DNA from: Cryptomeria japonica
Lineage: Eukaryota > Streptophyta > Pinopsida > Cupressales > Cupressaceae
Assembly (NCBI RefSeq): GCF_030272615.1
Contig: NC_081413.1
Location: forward strand, 610,386,709 to 610,450,708
Direction of reading: 5' to 3'
DNA: 64,000 nt
The position numbers and the translations under genes were made by a program. The notes beneath the pieces were generated by a model. That model saw only the letters and a program-made list of their open reading frames with translations. It was not told the origin of the DNA and did not search any database. Each line of letters opens with the position of its first letter. The first letter of the stretch is position 1. Positions 31,933 through 43,619 of the stretch are shown here, one piece after another.

Positions 31933-33145
31933 TGTTGGCCATTTGGAGGAATTTATTATGTGTTGAATTAATGTTTTGTCATTGATGTCAACACTAGTTG
32001 TTTTGGATGCTTTACCGACACCCTTATGGTCACGGTAGGTTGAGTGATTTCTGCTTGGTTTGGATCCGGCATGATTTGGTATGGTTTGGTTATGGAAATG
32101 GCTTATTCATGATAATCATGTTCAGATTCAGTTAGTTAGTTTTGGTTTGATGATCGGATGCTATCCCATTTTCTTGGAAGCTTGGCTTGTGGTACCGACG
32201 AGGGTTTCATCGGTAGAGATTTGATGAAGATCTATGATTATATGCATAAGTGGTGTTGGTGCAGCTTCTGATATGGATTCAGGATGATGTTGGTGATCAT
32301 GTTCGAGACTTGGCAGATGGAGATCATTGCTTTAGTGTGTGGACCTATATTGGGTCCCGATTGATCTAGGTTATGGACCGACTTAATGAAACATGTGGAT
32401 TGGACCTCTCAATGTGTTTCCAGGATGTCTTATGGGTTGAATATTGTTTGTTTGTTCTAAGGTTGACATGTTTTGTAATTATGTAATTAGTTTATTGTCT
32501 GGTGGTTGACTTGCTTGTTTATGGCCGAGGGTTTATATATATATGATGTAAGATCTCATTGTAGATCATCATGGTTATGGTCAAGATGGATATGTAATGT
32601 ACGAATAATGTAATATCATGCAAGCAGAGGATTTGGTCGATCATTGGAGATCGAGTAGGGTTTATGTAAGAGTATTTAACCCTTCGATATTGAGCTTAAC
32701 TAGAACTGTACTCAGGCATAGGAGATGCTATCTTTGTAGTTCATACCTTATTCTCGATTGTAGTCTGGATTTCTATGTAGTCAGTGAGACTCCTTTTGTG
32801 ATGAGAAGTGCTCTCTAGGCTGTTAGCATTCCTGCAAGTGCAAGCCCCTGAATTGTAATTCAAATACTTACTGCAGAAGTATAATTTGATTGTGGGTAGG
32901 CTTCCCACCATGGTTTTTCCCTTTATAGGGTTTTCCACGTATAAATCTTAGTGCCATGTGGATGGTATTTATTCTTTGATTATTGTTTATGCTTAATTGA
33001 TTTAAATGCTATTTTGGTATTTGGTTTAAGCATTCTGGTATTAATGTTTTGGGTTCCAACATTAATGTTTTAATTGCTAAATGTTATGGTAATCAATGAC
33101 AAATTATTCACCCCCCCTCTCAGTTGTCTTCTGGTTATTTGAATT
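31933..33145 (+). repeat. probable solo Copia LTR
   Basis: It starts TGTTGGCCATTTGG. It contains a TATA-like TTTATATATATATGATG near 32530 and the Copia LTR box GGTTTTTCCC (32911-) followed by GGGTTTTCCACGTATAAAT. It ends with CACCCCCCCTCTCAG near 33110-33125, the pyrimidine-rich word that precedes the end of many Copia LTRs. No primer site or coding region is next to it. The exact 3' end and a target duplication could not be fixed; a LINE-like copy begins 40 bp further on. Confidence 0.6.
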
Positions 33146-33184
33146 GTCTAATAGATGAAGTCCTACAAGTGCTAGCACATAGAA

Positions 33185-33960
33185 TGATAATAATAATAGT
33201 TTTTGAATAAGATAAAATAGGTTTTACAGGGACTTGAAACCCAAATCCAAGTACAGAGAAATCAAAATAACATCGTAAAAGTCTAGAACCAACATCCAAA
33301 CAACAAAAGAAATAGGGGAAAAAACCCACAAAGGCCAACTAAAAACAATGCTAAAGCCTAGGCTAACAATAAAAAAACTAAACAAAAGAACCTAAGATCT
33401 CAACATTTTTCTCAATAACTTCCTTATTGATATCTTCTAGCTCCTCCATGATACTCCTTGGGGTACTTTTTTCTTAATTCCTACTTCTGGTCCTAGTAGA
33501 CGGGCCTATAGAAACCTGCACCTCCAATCCCTTTGGAATAGAATCTAGATTTTTCCTTTTAGATTTAGTATCAAATGTCAGAATGTTGTTAATCGGTTTA
33601 GCTTTATGGATTATGATTTTCTCATTCATCTTTTTAAGGCCTTCAGCACTGTTATTCATAACTTTTTTGTTGATCTCAACCAAATTCCTGAAACTTCCCT
33701 TAAGGTGTTCCACATCTTTCTCCAAACTAGCAATTCTGGATTTGTGCTCTGTTTTCATGACTTTAACATCCTTAGTCAAATTCTAGGTAATTTTATGGAT
33801 CTTATCAATTTTATTAGACATCAAGGTCTCGATAAGGGTATTAATAATCTCACTAATCCCCTATTTGATGATGAGGATTTCATTAATCACCCAACAAAAA
33901 CACTTCTTCTGATTGGAGGTGGAGTTAGTCAAGGTCAAAATCCTCATGTGAGGGTCAATG
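33185..33960 (-). mobile_element. 5'-truncated LINE-like copy
   Basis: Minus-strand sequence ends at 33185 in a TTATTATTATCATT-like tail, as in plant LINE 3' ends, and is flanked by CATAGAA at 33178-33184 and 33961-33967. It carries a coiled-coil-rich protein end (33779-33474: IASLEKDVEHLKGSF, LVEINKKVMNNSAEGL) followed by a 3' UTR. The 7-bp duplication is short, so the boundaries are provisional. The protein itself is not recognised. Confidence 0.5.
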
Positions 33961-33967
33961 CATAGAA

Positions 33968-34970
33968 AAAATCCAAAATTATCAATTATTGTGGGTACAC
34001 CTTTTTCCTCTTATTTGAAAAAGGACAAAGATTGAATTAAAAATAACTATTAAGAATCCTAATGAAATAAATAATGATAGGAACCATTTCCACCACTGAC
34101 ATCATTACAAACCCAAGAAAGAATGCAACAAAGCCAAGAAATATGAGGGAATTTCCTACCATGATAACGAAATCACCAAGGTGGAAGAGTTCAACAACTG
34201 AATTAACTAAAACTATTTTCAATGAGAATCTTGATGATGTTGCACTACTAAAAATTGTGGTAGTTGCAATAGATGGCATGACATTGGTACTTTGGAGTTG
34301 CCATATCCAACAAGATTTTTTGCTTGTTTTTGTTCTACAAGAAAAGAAGATACAAGAAACCTACCCACTCTATTCTTTGCTTCATCACCATTTTTTGGTA
34401 CAACACATGATTAAATATATAAAAGAGTTAAATATTGCTACTATATTGAACTTATCTATCATAATTGCAAATTTATTCATTAAAGATATTTGTGAATAAA
34501 ATGTTTCAACTAGCCACCCAATATAATTTGAGAGTATTTTGTTTAAAATAGATCATATGTAGATACAATTATATAGGCCTAATCATGGACTCCCACTAAT
34601 TGTTGAATCCTAGCCACATAACACCCACAACTATTTTTACCTAACCATATTATTATAAATATTTTCACTAAGTATTGTCTTTATATATCTCCATTAGAAC
34701 TGCTACTTTATTCAATCAAGATTTATGTGAATAAAACATTTCAATCACCCTTCCAATCTAATTTAATATATGTATTTATTTTTCAAAGTTCAAATTCAGA
34801 AAAAATAAATCAAGAATCATTACAAACCACACATTAACTATTTAGGCCTAACCACAAATTACCCCTACAAGCTTGTGAATATACAAAAATATCAATTTAC
34901 AAGTGTATGTGTCAATGCAATAAATTGAGTCACCTTTGTTAGATAGTTAAAGTAGAGAGATGAAAGATGA
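33968..34970. other. AT-rich spacer, no recognised gene
   Basis: A 141-codon frame (34074-34499) has no recognisable domain and reads as low-complexity AT-rich sequence. I do not support it as a gene. Confidence 0.5.
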
Positions 34971-34971
34971 G

Positions 34972-35390
34972 GGTAAGTAGGGGAGAGGGTCCTATAGTGG
35001 ATCACTATAACTTCATACCTCCCAAAATATGTCATTAAAATTTCAAATCACTCTCAATTTTGTATACCTACTTACTTGTCAAGTCCATTACTTTAAATTT
35101 GGTTTCAATTCCACATGGTCAAATATGATGCCACATCAACATGCTTTTTTGCCAAGGTGTCCAAAATGGTCCCAAAAAGAAGTGGGACCCATAGTTGTAC
35201 ACTAAGTCATGTTTATTAGTGTGTTGACGTGGCATCACATTATTGGTTGCTTTTTTAGATTCATTAAAATCTTTTTTGGGGATAAGTATTGATATGAAAC
35301 CTTTTGCGCTCCACTAAAGGGCTAGTTGTGCCCAACTACCATCCCCACTATTAGACTGCACTCCATTATAGGGCACTCTCCCCTACCTTA
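34972..35390. mobile_element. MITE-like element with terminal inverted repeats
   Basis: The left end GTAAGTAGGGGAGAGGGTCC (then TATAGTGGA) is the inverse of the right end, which read backwards is TTAAGGTAGGGGAGAGTGCC (then CTATAATGGA). About 25 of 29 positions match. Inside, ATGCCACATCAACA (near 35121) and its inverse GTTGACGTGGCAT (near 35222) form a second inverted pair. No ORF. Length 420 bp. The target duplication is unclear, so the superfamily is open. Confidence 0.6.
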
Positions 35391-36385
35391 ACAGATCCCA
35401 AATGGAATCCATTACAAAGAGATCCTTGTTGTGGGTAGAGGCTCACTTTTGCCGCTCACTGTAATCTTCTCTTTGATAGAATTAGAGGCTAAGAATAAGA
35501 AGTCAAACTCTTAGTACATGAAATAAATAATAAATTTAGTCTACTTCATATTGTCTTCATGATAGATGAAATGTCTATTTCCAACCTCTTAAAACTTAAT
35601 GTCAAATTTGTCATATTTCCTAGAACTCTTGAATTTTCTATTTAATAAACATTTAATGAGTTGGTCGTATAGGTTAAATTTGAGTTGCACTTAGAATGTA
35701 CTCCATTTCTAGCCCTGTATAACCCCACTTCTAGATATTTCAACATTTTTATTTGAATATGGGTTTTTTCTTAAGTGAATCCATCCTTGTACCCTTACAC
35801 CTCAATCTTTTAAACCTAGATTTTTTTAATTTTTGAGTTCATATGATAACAATGTAAATTGGATTCTTTTTTGTTTGTTACAATTGAAGTGCTTCATAAT
35901 TGTTCTTCCTATGAAAGTATGTCCACACTAAATATGTTCAAATATCATGATATAACATGTCATGCAAATCTATGCAAAGTTGTTTATCACAACTAGTATA
36001 AAAGGACAAGAAAATTCAAATTCAAAGTTGAATATTTAAATTTTAGATTCATTCCCACTTTCCTTAAAATTAAACCACATTAATGTAATTAATCATAACT
36101 AAACCTTAAATCTTTGACAATAATTTTGAAATACAAAACAAATAAATGAAAAAACATATAAATAAGAGTACATAATAACAAATAATAAATATATGAAAAT
36201 TAACATAATCAAAGATAAATCAAAATTAGTAAGCATCAAGTGTTAAAATATACCACATATCTATATAATATTGCTTTTAATCAATTCCATCAAAATATAA
36301 ATATTTGATTTCACTATTATTTTTACATGCCAAAAAAACTAATTTTTTTTTTTAATCATTGCAAGTATTCCTTGTTCGAGGATGC
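35391..36385. other. AT-rich spacer, nothing recognised
   Basis: No coding sequence or repeat that I can define; many A/T runs. Confidence 0.6.
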
Positions 36386-36556
36386 CGCTAATCTAGCTCC
36401 AAAATCGCTGACTAACCTTCATGTTATACACATAGCCAAAAAATGAAAGACACAACTAGTTTTGTCAAGCACAACTGAGATCTATAATTTTCGACTTACC
36501 CTTGTGTTACGTGGAAATCATGACGTTTTTGGAGCCAGATTAGCTACCACTCTTGA
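36386..36556. mobile_element. short inverted-repeat element (MITE-like)
   Basis: GCTAATCTAGCTCCAAAATCG at 36388 and, inverted at the right end, GCTAATCTGGCTCCAAAAACG. A 170-bp interior has no ORF. Weaker matches continue inward, for about 35 bp of arm. Typical size for a MITE, but no target duplication is certain. Confidence 0.5.
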
Positions 36557-36737
36557 TTGATATTTATGGATGTGTTATTTTATCATATTTTATCATTATT
36601 TATGAAACATTCTTGATGTACTTTTCATCATATTTATTAATAAAAAATCATATATATTATAATAGCTACCTTTGACGTAGCAAGCATTCTTCATTCAACC
36701 CTTCCAATAAGGCAGCCAGCTCGACCCAGCGAACAAA

Positions 36738-37025
36738 TTGGATATTTTACATCAAATTACTTCACTTTATTATAAAAATCTTCGTGAAAGGGGCTTCAAG
36801 TTACGTACAAATCTCAACCCTTTCGTATGTCAGGTTTTTTCCGAGCCTGCTGTCGCCTTAAAGACGAACATTAAAGAGTCGCCAAGAAAGAAAATTAACC
36901 AAGAAAGGAAGCAAAACGATATGTCATTGTTTGAGGGTGGCGGTTTGGATGACCAGTTCAACATTCTTGATTCAGTATTTCAGTTGGTCAAGATAACTCA
37001 TTACGATGTGACGGCACTCATATAA
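36738..37025 (+). CDS. unrecognised 95-codon ORF
   Basis: I do not recognise it. From ATG: a basic, ordered-looking N-terminal half (LYYKNLRERGFKLRTNLNPF), a K/R-rich patch (ESPRKKINQERKQ) and an acidic-hydrophobic end (GGLDDQFNILDSVFQLVKI). Codon use is less AT-biased than the flanks, and it lies about 360 bp before a lactate dehydrogenase fragment. It could be an exon of a captured or decayed host gene. Splice sites were not resolved. Confidence 0.35.
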   Translation: MDILHQITSLYYKNLRERGFKLRTNLNPFVCQVFSEPAVALKTNIKESPRKKINQERKQNDMSLFEGGGLDDQFNILDSVFQLVKITHYDVTALI

Positions 37026-37391
37026 AGTTTCATCACATGAAGCAAGTTTCTAGGGGAGAGGGATCAGTAGTTGTTAGGGCTAACTTCGTCAATATGTAGT
37101 CGTCACATGGAATATCGTAAGACTTCCGTTTTTTTTTAGAAATATAAAATGGACACTTAACTATCTATAACTAAGGTTTGAAGGCATGAATCATCATGCA
37201 ACTCGTCAAAATAGCACGTCTACTGCGAAGTGTCCAAAAAATGACATTTGAAGATTCAACCAAAACTTAATCTAAAAATGCCTAGTAATTGAAAAAATAT
37301 ATATCATTTCTTGTTAGTAAAATATCATATTTTTAATTAGAGTATAACTTATATACAACATAAATGGACCAAATACATATTATATATGGAC

Positions 37392-37878
37392 ATTCTGAGC
37401 TATGTGGCCTGGAAGCTCTCAGGGTTCCCTTCGAATAAGGTGATTGGAACCGGCACCAACCTGGATTCTTCGCGGTTCTGCTTCATGATAGTAGAGCACC
37501 TGGACATGAACGTGTGGGATGTGGAGGCGTACATTGTTGGGGAGCACGGGGAGAGCTCTGTTGCGTTGCATCGTCCATTAGTGTTGGAGGGATACTGGTG
37601 CTTGGGTTTTTGAATAAGCAGAAGATCCCTTTTAAGAAGCACCACTCGGAGGCTATTCATCGGATTGTTGTTGATAGTGCTTATGAGGTTATCGAGCTCA
37701 AGGGGTATACTTGTTGGGCCATTGGGTATTCTGCTACTAACTTGGTTAAGAGTTTGATGCGTAACCAGAGGAGAATACATCTGGTGTATGTGTTGGCCAA
37801 GGGGTTTCATGGGATTGAAGATGAGGTTTTTCTTAGCTTGCCTTCATTGATTGGAAGAAGAGGGGTTCTTAGTGTATA
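37392..37878 (+). pseudogene. L-lactate dehydrogenase fragment c
   Basis: The longest LDH piece. It reads SYVAWKLSGFPSNKVIGTGTNLDSSRF, MIVEHLDMNVWDVEAYIVGEHGESSVAL (the HGESS segment keeps the catalytic His), then a one-base frameshift near 37550, SVGGI, KKHHSEAIHRIVVDSAYEVIELKGYT, AKGFHGIEDEVFLSLP and IGRRGVLSV. That is about 165 codons of the C-terminal half. The N-terminal NAD-binding half is absent. Homology stops abruptly at about 37876, where the LTR of the next element begins, so the last 40 or so residues were cut off or displaced. Confidence 0.9.
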
Positions 37879-38888
37879 CGCCTAAAAATGGTCTGAAGAT
37901 AGTTAATTGAATTCACAAATAATTTGATTAATTTCCCCATTCAGTCTACTTATAAATAAATCTAAGGATTTATTCATTAAGTTCATTTCAATAATTCCCC
38001 TTTGATTAATTAACCTAAGTTAATTAATCATCCCCCCATTTTAATTCAAACTTCTAATCTTATAATTAGTTAAAACAAATCAAATCATGATTTGTTGAAA
38101 TTAATTATCTTTTCCTAATATTTGAATTTCTAAATTCAAAAATGAGCACATGGCTCCTAACTTCTAACCACCTAAACTAACCACCTTCTAACCTAACCCA
38201 TTCTCTCTAATCCTGGGTTTAACTAACCTTATCCTATCTTGCACATCCTAACCTCTTATGGGTTGGATATTCCCCCCTCAAGACACATGACACTTTTGCC
38301 ACATGTCTCTTTCCTTGGACACTTGCCCTCTGATGAGAAAGGTTCCTTGACACTTGTCACCACAGAGATGACAAGTGTCCCTCCTCAAACCTCTTCTCCA
38401 ACTTCTTCAATCTTAACCCTTGATATCTTCAGATCAAATCTGGACCATCAATTCCTGCCACATTAGCTTTGGCCTTGGCATTCCTATAAATACCCCTCAT
38501 TTTGGAGTAATAAAGATCCCTTGCATTCATAGTTTTAGCATCATTACTATAGGCAATTTTATCTCAATCATCTAGTATAATTAGCATCTTAGATTAATCA
38601 TGCATACAATCATGTATCTCATATCATTTTGGATTAATCTAGCTTATTTTGTTAATCTTGCATTCATCTAGTATAAATTCATATAAATTAAATCCTCCAT
38701 CTTCATGTAGTCAAGTCACTAGTATTGCTTAGAAAAATTTGAGAGCATATCTATACTCGCATCTTTTAGGAGGCAATAGGTCGATTTGTCATGGTTTTAC
38801 ATTTATTGATTTTGATCAACTAACCATGCATGTTATGATCTATTGAGTGTTTGTGTTGCAGATGAAGATTCCATATTTCTCGCGAACA
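37873..38888 (+). repeat. 5' LTR of the Tat-type element
   Basis: It ends CGCGAACA just before the primer site. The start is placed at TGTATACGCC, where LDH homology breaks. A clear TATA box TATAAATA lies at 38485-38492, giving a likely transcription start near 38515. Confidence 0.7.
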
Positions 38889-38893
38889 TTAAT

Positions 38894-38911
38894 TGGCGCC
38901 TGCCGTGGGGC
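38894..38911 (+). promoter_or_regulatory. primer-binding site, TGGCGCC type
   Basis: TGGCGCCTGCCGTGGGG, five bases after the LTR. It matches the form used by plant Athila/Tat gypsy elements. Confidence 0.8.
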
Positions 38912-41000
38912 CCGAAACTCAATTTTTGGCCTTGCAGACCATCAAATTCTCATCCTTCGAGATTATGTTCATACATTCTACAGAATCTCATATGACATTA
39001 TTTGTTTCATATTGCGATATTATTTTTTTGTCATACGGTTAGGTAAGAATTAACGTATGGCTAGGTGATAAAGCTCGTATGAGTTTCTGCTTTCTCGTAT
39101 AAAAAACAAATTGCATTTCAGGTTTTTTCTTGATTGAATTTTGATGATGCTAATGCTAACCCTGGCCTATTTTTAGATTTTTCATAGCCTAACCAGTTTT
39201 TGCAGGACGTTTGTCCAAGAACACGCATGTTGCTCAAAAACAATATGACTACTAATTCATTGTTTTTGCAAGTTGCTTGAGGAGACTCAACTAAACTTTG
39301 GGTATTCTTAAGTTTTCTAGGCACTTAAATTGCGATATGATAAATGAACAAATCTATTTTTTCATGTTTGAGAAGAGTCTAAAAGGTAGGAGAGTATGCT
39401 CTTGTCTATATAGACAATCAGAAATCCAGACCCTTGAAGCTTTTCGAGTTTGAGATTTGTGTTCCTTTAGCGGGCCTGTCACAGTGGGAAAAAGTAATCA
39501 CCCTATGAGAACAACCCAAGTGACTACAACTAGACCTAAGCATTCCAAATCACTATAATAAATAGGCCTCTCAAGATTAAAGTCTCAGAGGACGGAGTTA
39601 TTTGAGTTTTCTCTTTGAGATCTCTCATACCAACATTTTGTAGGGCCTCATGGTCTCAATCACGCTAGAGTGACTACATCTTGTTTTGGTACCTTGTCGG
39701 GCTATATGCCTCAATTGTACTTGTGCGACTTCAAGGGGTAATTTCGAATGAAAGTCTTTATTAAGAACTTTAAGATAGAAGCTACCCAGTTCACATCCGA
39801 AAGGGGGATAATATTTGTGCAAGAGAGATAGTAAATCTCCCAAGATACTTGTCATATCGTGCCCCCATTAGTATTTGGAGTCGGCTAATACGACATTGAC
39901 AATCCATTGTGTGAGACTCAGTGGCCATATTCTAATTATCTATTGGGTGTGTACCTAAGCTTGCAAGCAAAGCTTTTCTCTCTCAGCCAACTTCCTTAGG
40001 ATTGCGTGATGTTCTTGAGGTCACTTTGCATCTAGCATGTTTTCTATGTTTTTGTCTTTGAAACTGAAACTAAAATACTGAAACTGGAGAAAATAATCAA
40101 AACATCAAAACTCAATGGTCAAAACTTTGTTCTTGCCAAAAACCCATCCCTGTCTAGTCCTATGTAGTATGAGTCTTCCAGTTTGTCATTCTTATCTCTG
40201 AGAATTATCATCTGGTTCGCCTTAAAGTGTCGTATGAGTCTTCTAATTTGTCATTTTGGTCTCTTAGAATTATCATCTGGTTCACACTAAACTGTCGTAT
40301 GAGTCTTCCATTTTGTCATTCTTGTCTTTGAGAATTATCGTCTGGTTCAGCCTAAACTATCGTATGATTATAGGTAGCATCTCATACGATATTTCCCTTT
40401 TGTCATCTAGATCACAGTCTTTTGTCGTACGAGATTCTGTTCTCATCAATTCAGAAATCTATGTTTTCGTATACCTTTTCAGATCTGTCGTACTAGCCTA
40501 ATCAATCCATAGTGAGCATATACCTAGTATTTTCCATCATGTGGATAGGTTGTCTTCTCGAGTCGCTAGGTCAAGTTATCTTTTGTCAAAACAAATTCAA
40601 AACTAGACACGCTAAGAATTTCAAGTATTTATTTCCAACAAGTTCAAGATCTAACATCTCAAAGTGCAACATCACATTTTCTTTGATAAACTAATCATTC
40701 AAACATAGTTTCTCATCAGGATCTATCATCCTTTATCACAAAACTACAACCCTTTGATCAGATTAACCTCCTTCTCTATCATAGGATATATCATTCCTAT
40801 TGAACTTGGTCATATCAAAAATCACAAAATTTGCACTCCAAACTAAGATCGAAAAACTTGCAAACTCACAAATACTTGAATGACCATTTCATTTCTTATC
40901 AATCTATCATATTTACCTCAACAATTGATCACTTATTAGGGCATATTATAGAAAATTGAAACCTCGCAAAACATTCAGAGCATGTGTATGCCCATTTTAA
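38912..41000 (+). other. untranslated leader of the Tat-type element
   Basis: A 2-kb leader without a convincing gene, as usual in Tat elements. Words TCGTATGA and ATACGA recur many times, and three tandem 65-bp units lie at 40167-40361. Confidence 0.6.
40167..40361 (+). repeat. three tandem 65-bp repeats in the leader
   Basis: Units 40167-40231, 40232-40296 and 40297-40361 each begin GTATGAGTCTTC and contain GAGAATTATC or TAGAATTATC and TCTGGTTC. A fourth unit is abandoned after GTATGA. Confidence 0.9.
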
Positions 41001-42900
41001 CCAAGGCTCAGAGATGAAAGATCGAAGAAACAAAAATAGAAATGCTTGAAATTGTAGAAGATCATGAGGAAATGGCACACAAAAATGAAATACAAGAAGA
41101 AGAGATAGCGGATCAACACAACAGAGAAATCAAGCTAGATCCTAAATTTGATAAATTCATGTAGAAAATATTGGAGGGTGAAAAATAAAAATACTTCCTA
41201 ATGTTAGCAAAATCTAGTGTTACACTCCCCCAAGATTTTGATGTAAACAATTTAAGACCGAGGGGAGGATCAAGTAACACTTACAATGACAATGAACAAA
41301 ACGAAGAAATTTTCAGTCATAAAAAGGATGACACGAGAATTCTTGATGATAGAAGAACTCATGAGGATGCACGAAGAACTAATAAGGATGTACGAAGAAC
41401 TAATGATGACACAAGAAGGAATCATGATGACACAAGAACCAATGAGTACACATGAAGACCTAGTGATGATACAAGAACCAATAAGTACACATGAAGATCT
41501 AATGATGACACAAGAAGGGATCGTGATGATATAAGGAGAAATCGTGTTGATGATCCTCTCTTAGCTCTGACACAACAAATACAAATGCTTTAAACACAAA
41601 TTCAAGATATACAAAGGGGAACTACTAAGAGGTATTCGCTTCAAGAAATCTATCCTTATCCATTTGATAGAAGTATCAACATGATACCTTTTCCTACAAA
41701 TTGTGAAACTCCTAGATATGACAAATATAATGGAAGCTCTGATCCCCAAGATCATATAAGATAATTTTGCACGATGAGCATGGAGTTCGCACATGAAGAC
41801 ACATACTTAATGAGGTTATTTCCAAAGAGCTTAAGTGGACAAACTATGGATGGTTCTCGAAACTTCCACCTGGAATTAGATCATTCTCAGAATTGGTGGA
41901 CAAGTTTGTTTCGTGATACTCTTACAACATACAACATGAGGTCACAATGCTAGACTTGTGTAACACCAAACAAAAAAGTGGAGAACCTTTCATGACATTT
42001 CTACAGAGATGGAGATGATTAGTTGCATGTTATCCTTGTACAGTGCTAGAATATGAAAAGATGGACATATTCATTGACAATCTAAATGCACAAATGAGTT
42101 ATAACCTAAAAATGCAATGTCATTCAAGTTTCGAAAAGATGATTGATAATGGAATCAGGATGGAGGAAGGTATGGTAAAGAAGGGAGAGTTGAAGATATA
42201 CAAAGAAGGAGTTAATCCTCCTCCCAACAACAATACCAACAATGATAAACCAAAATTTTGGAATAGAAATTGAAACATCATCAATTATGGGATAGTGGAT
42301 AATAATAATGTGAAACCAAAGCAACCAGTTTTCAATCTATCAAATCACACAACAGTAGCTCAACAAGATAATAATCAACAAAAATCATCTTTTAACAAAA
42401 AATTTTGCAGGAAATTTACTAACATTGGTGAACCACTTGGGTCAGCCTAAAAGACACTTCTTGCAAACAAATTGATTACCTTGCCAGAAGCAAAAAAATT
42501 TGAACCCAAGGTAAAACCTTTTTGGTGGAATGACAACCACTATTTCAAGTTCCATTGAAACAAAGGACACTAAACAAATGATTGTCAGCAGTTAAAACAT
42601 GTCATCCAAGATTTGATTGATAATAGTGTCATAACCGTAGATGGGCATAAGACAAACGAATCACACATAGATTTCAAAACTCTGCTTCCTAATTATGAGA
42701 AGGGTGAATCATCAACAATGCATAATGGCAAGGGTAAAGAAAAAGTGAACTATGCTCGTACTTATGATAACATGGTTAATGTGATTGTGGTCAAAGAGAA
42801 GCAACAACAAGAACCAACTCGTGCTATCATGAGAAGAAAAGACAAAGTTGTTTTGTCGGGTCCTACAACTGACACATCATCCACTTCAAAAACAATCTAG
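41000..42900 (+). pseudogene. Tat-type gag
   Basis: A D/R/N-rich repeated N-terminal stretch (41340-41550; words DDTRRN and DDTRTN). Then the capsid part PYPFDRSINMIPFP, YNGSSDPQDHIR and TYLMRLFPKSLSGQ (41650-41850), related to the gag at 423-812. A spacer follows, then a knuckle-like FKFH-NKGH-TNDCQQL (42545-42600, first Cys lost), as in Athila/Tat gag. Several stops and frameshifts. Confidence 0.8.
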
Positions 42901-42989
42901 TGGATCAATTACAGAAAACTCTTGCACAATTATCAATTTTAGAACTTTCACCTGCACATAAATAAATCTTAGAAAGAGCGCTAGTAGAT

Positions 42990-43592
42990 ATGACAGTATC
43001 CAAAGATCTTGATGTAGATCAATTCCAAACCATGGTGGGATACCTCATAGCTCCTCATTTCTTATCATTCACAGAAGAAGATGACATATCTTTACAACAT
43101 CCCCATAATGCTCCATTGCATATTGAATTCCTTATTCATAAAATGCGCATTAAATGTGTCCTAATAGATGGAGGAGTTGGCTTGAATATTTTCTCATTAA
43201 GTCTTGTTTGTGCTTTAGGTTATTCTGAAGATGCAGTTGATCCCCGTAAAAAGATCACAATCAAAACATATGATGAAGAAGAACGTTCCTCCAAAGGAAT
43301 TGTGGTATTACCCATCTAAGTAGGAGCCTTGCAGAAAGATACAACATGCCAAGTCCTAGACCTGAATTTATCATACAACATACTTTTGGGAAGACCATGG
43401 ATTCATGACATACAACCTATTCCTTCAACTTATCACCAGTGCTTGAAGTTTCCTTACAATGGGCAAGATGTCACAATTTCAGCAGACTCGAATCCATTCC
43501 AATATTGTAGTAATTTGAAACCAACACAAGAGGTCATTGTTCCGCAAAATAGAGAGGCATCGTCTTCAAGCACACAATCCAAGGAAAAATAA
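42990..43592 (+). pseudogene. retropepsin-like protease
   Basis: VLIDGGVGLNIFS near 43160 is the aspartic-protease active site in the DGG variant seen in plant gypsy elements. [12 protein letters not shown] near 43375 is the conserved downstream block. The protease releases gag and pol products. One stop at 43317-43319 splits the frame. Confidence 0.85.
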
Positions 43593-43619
43593 TTTTCCTT
43601 AATCTTGTCAAGTTTTAAA

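Noticed and set aside
34074-34499. 141-codon ORF as a gene
   Set aside because: Low-complexity, no domain, codon use like the AT-rich spacer.
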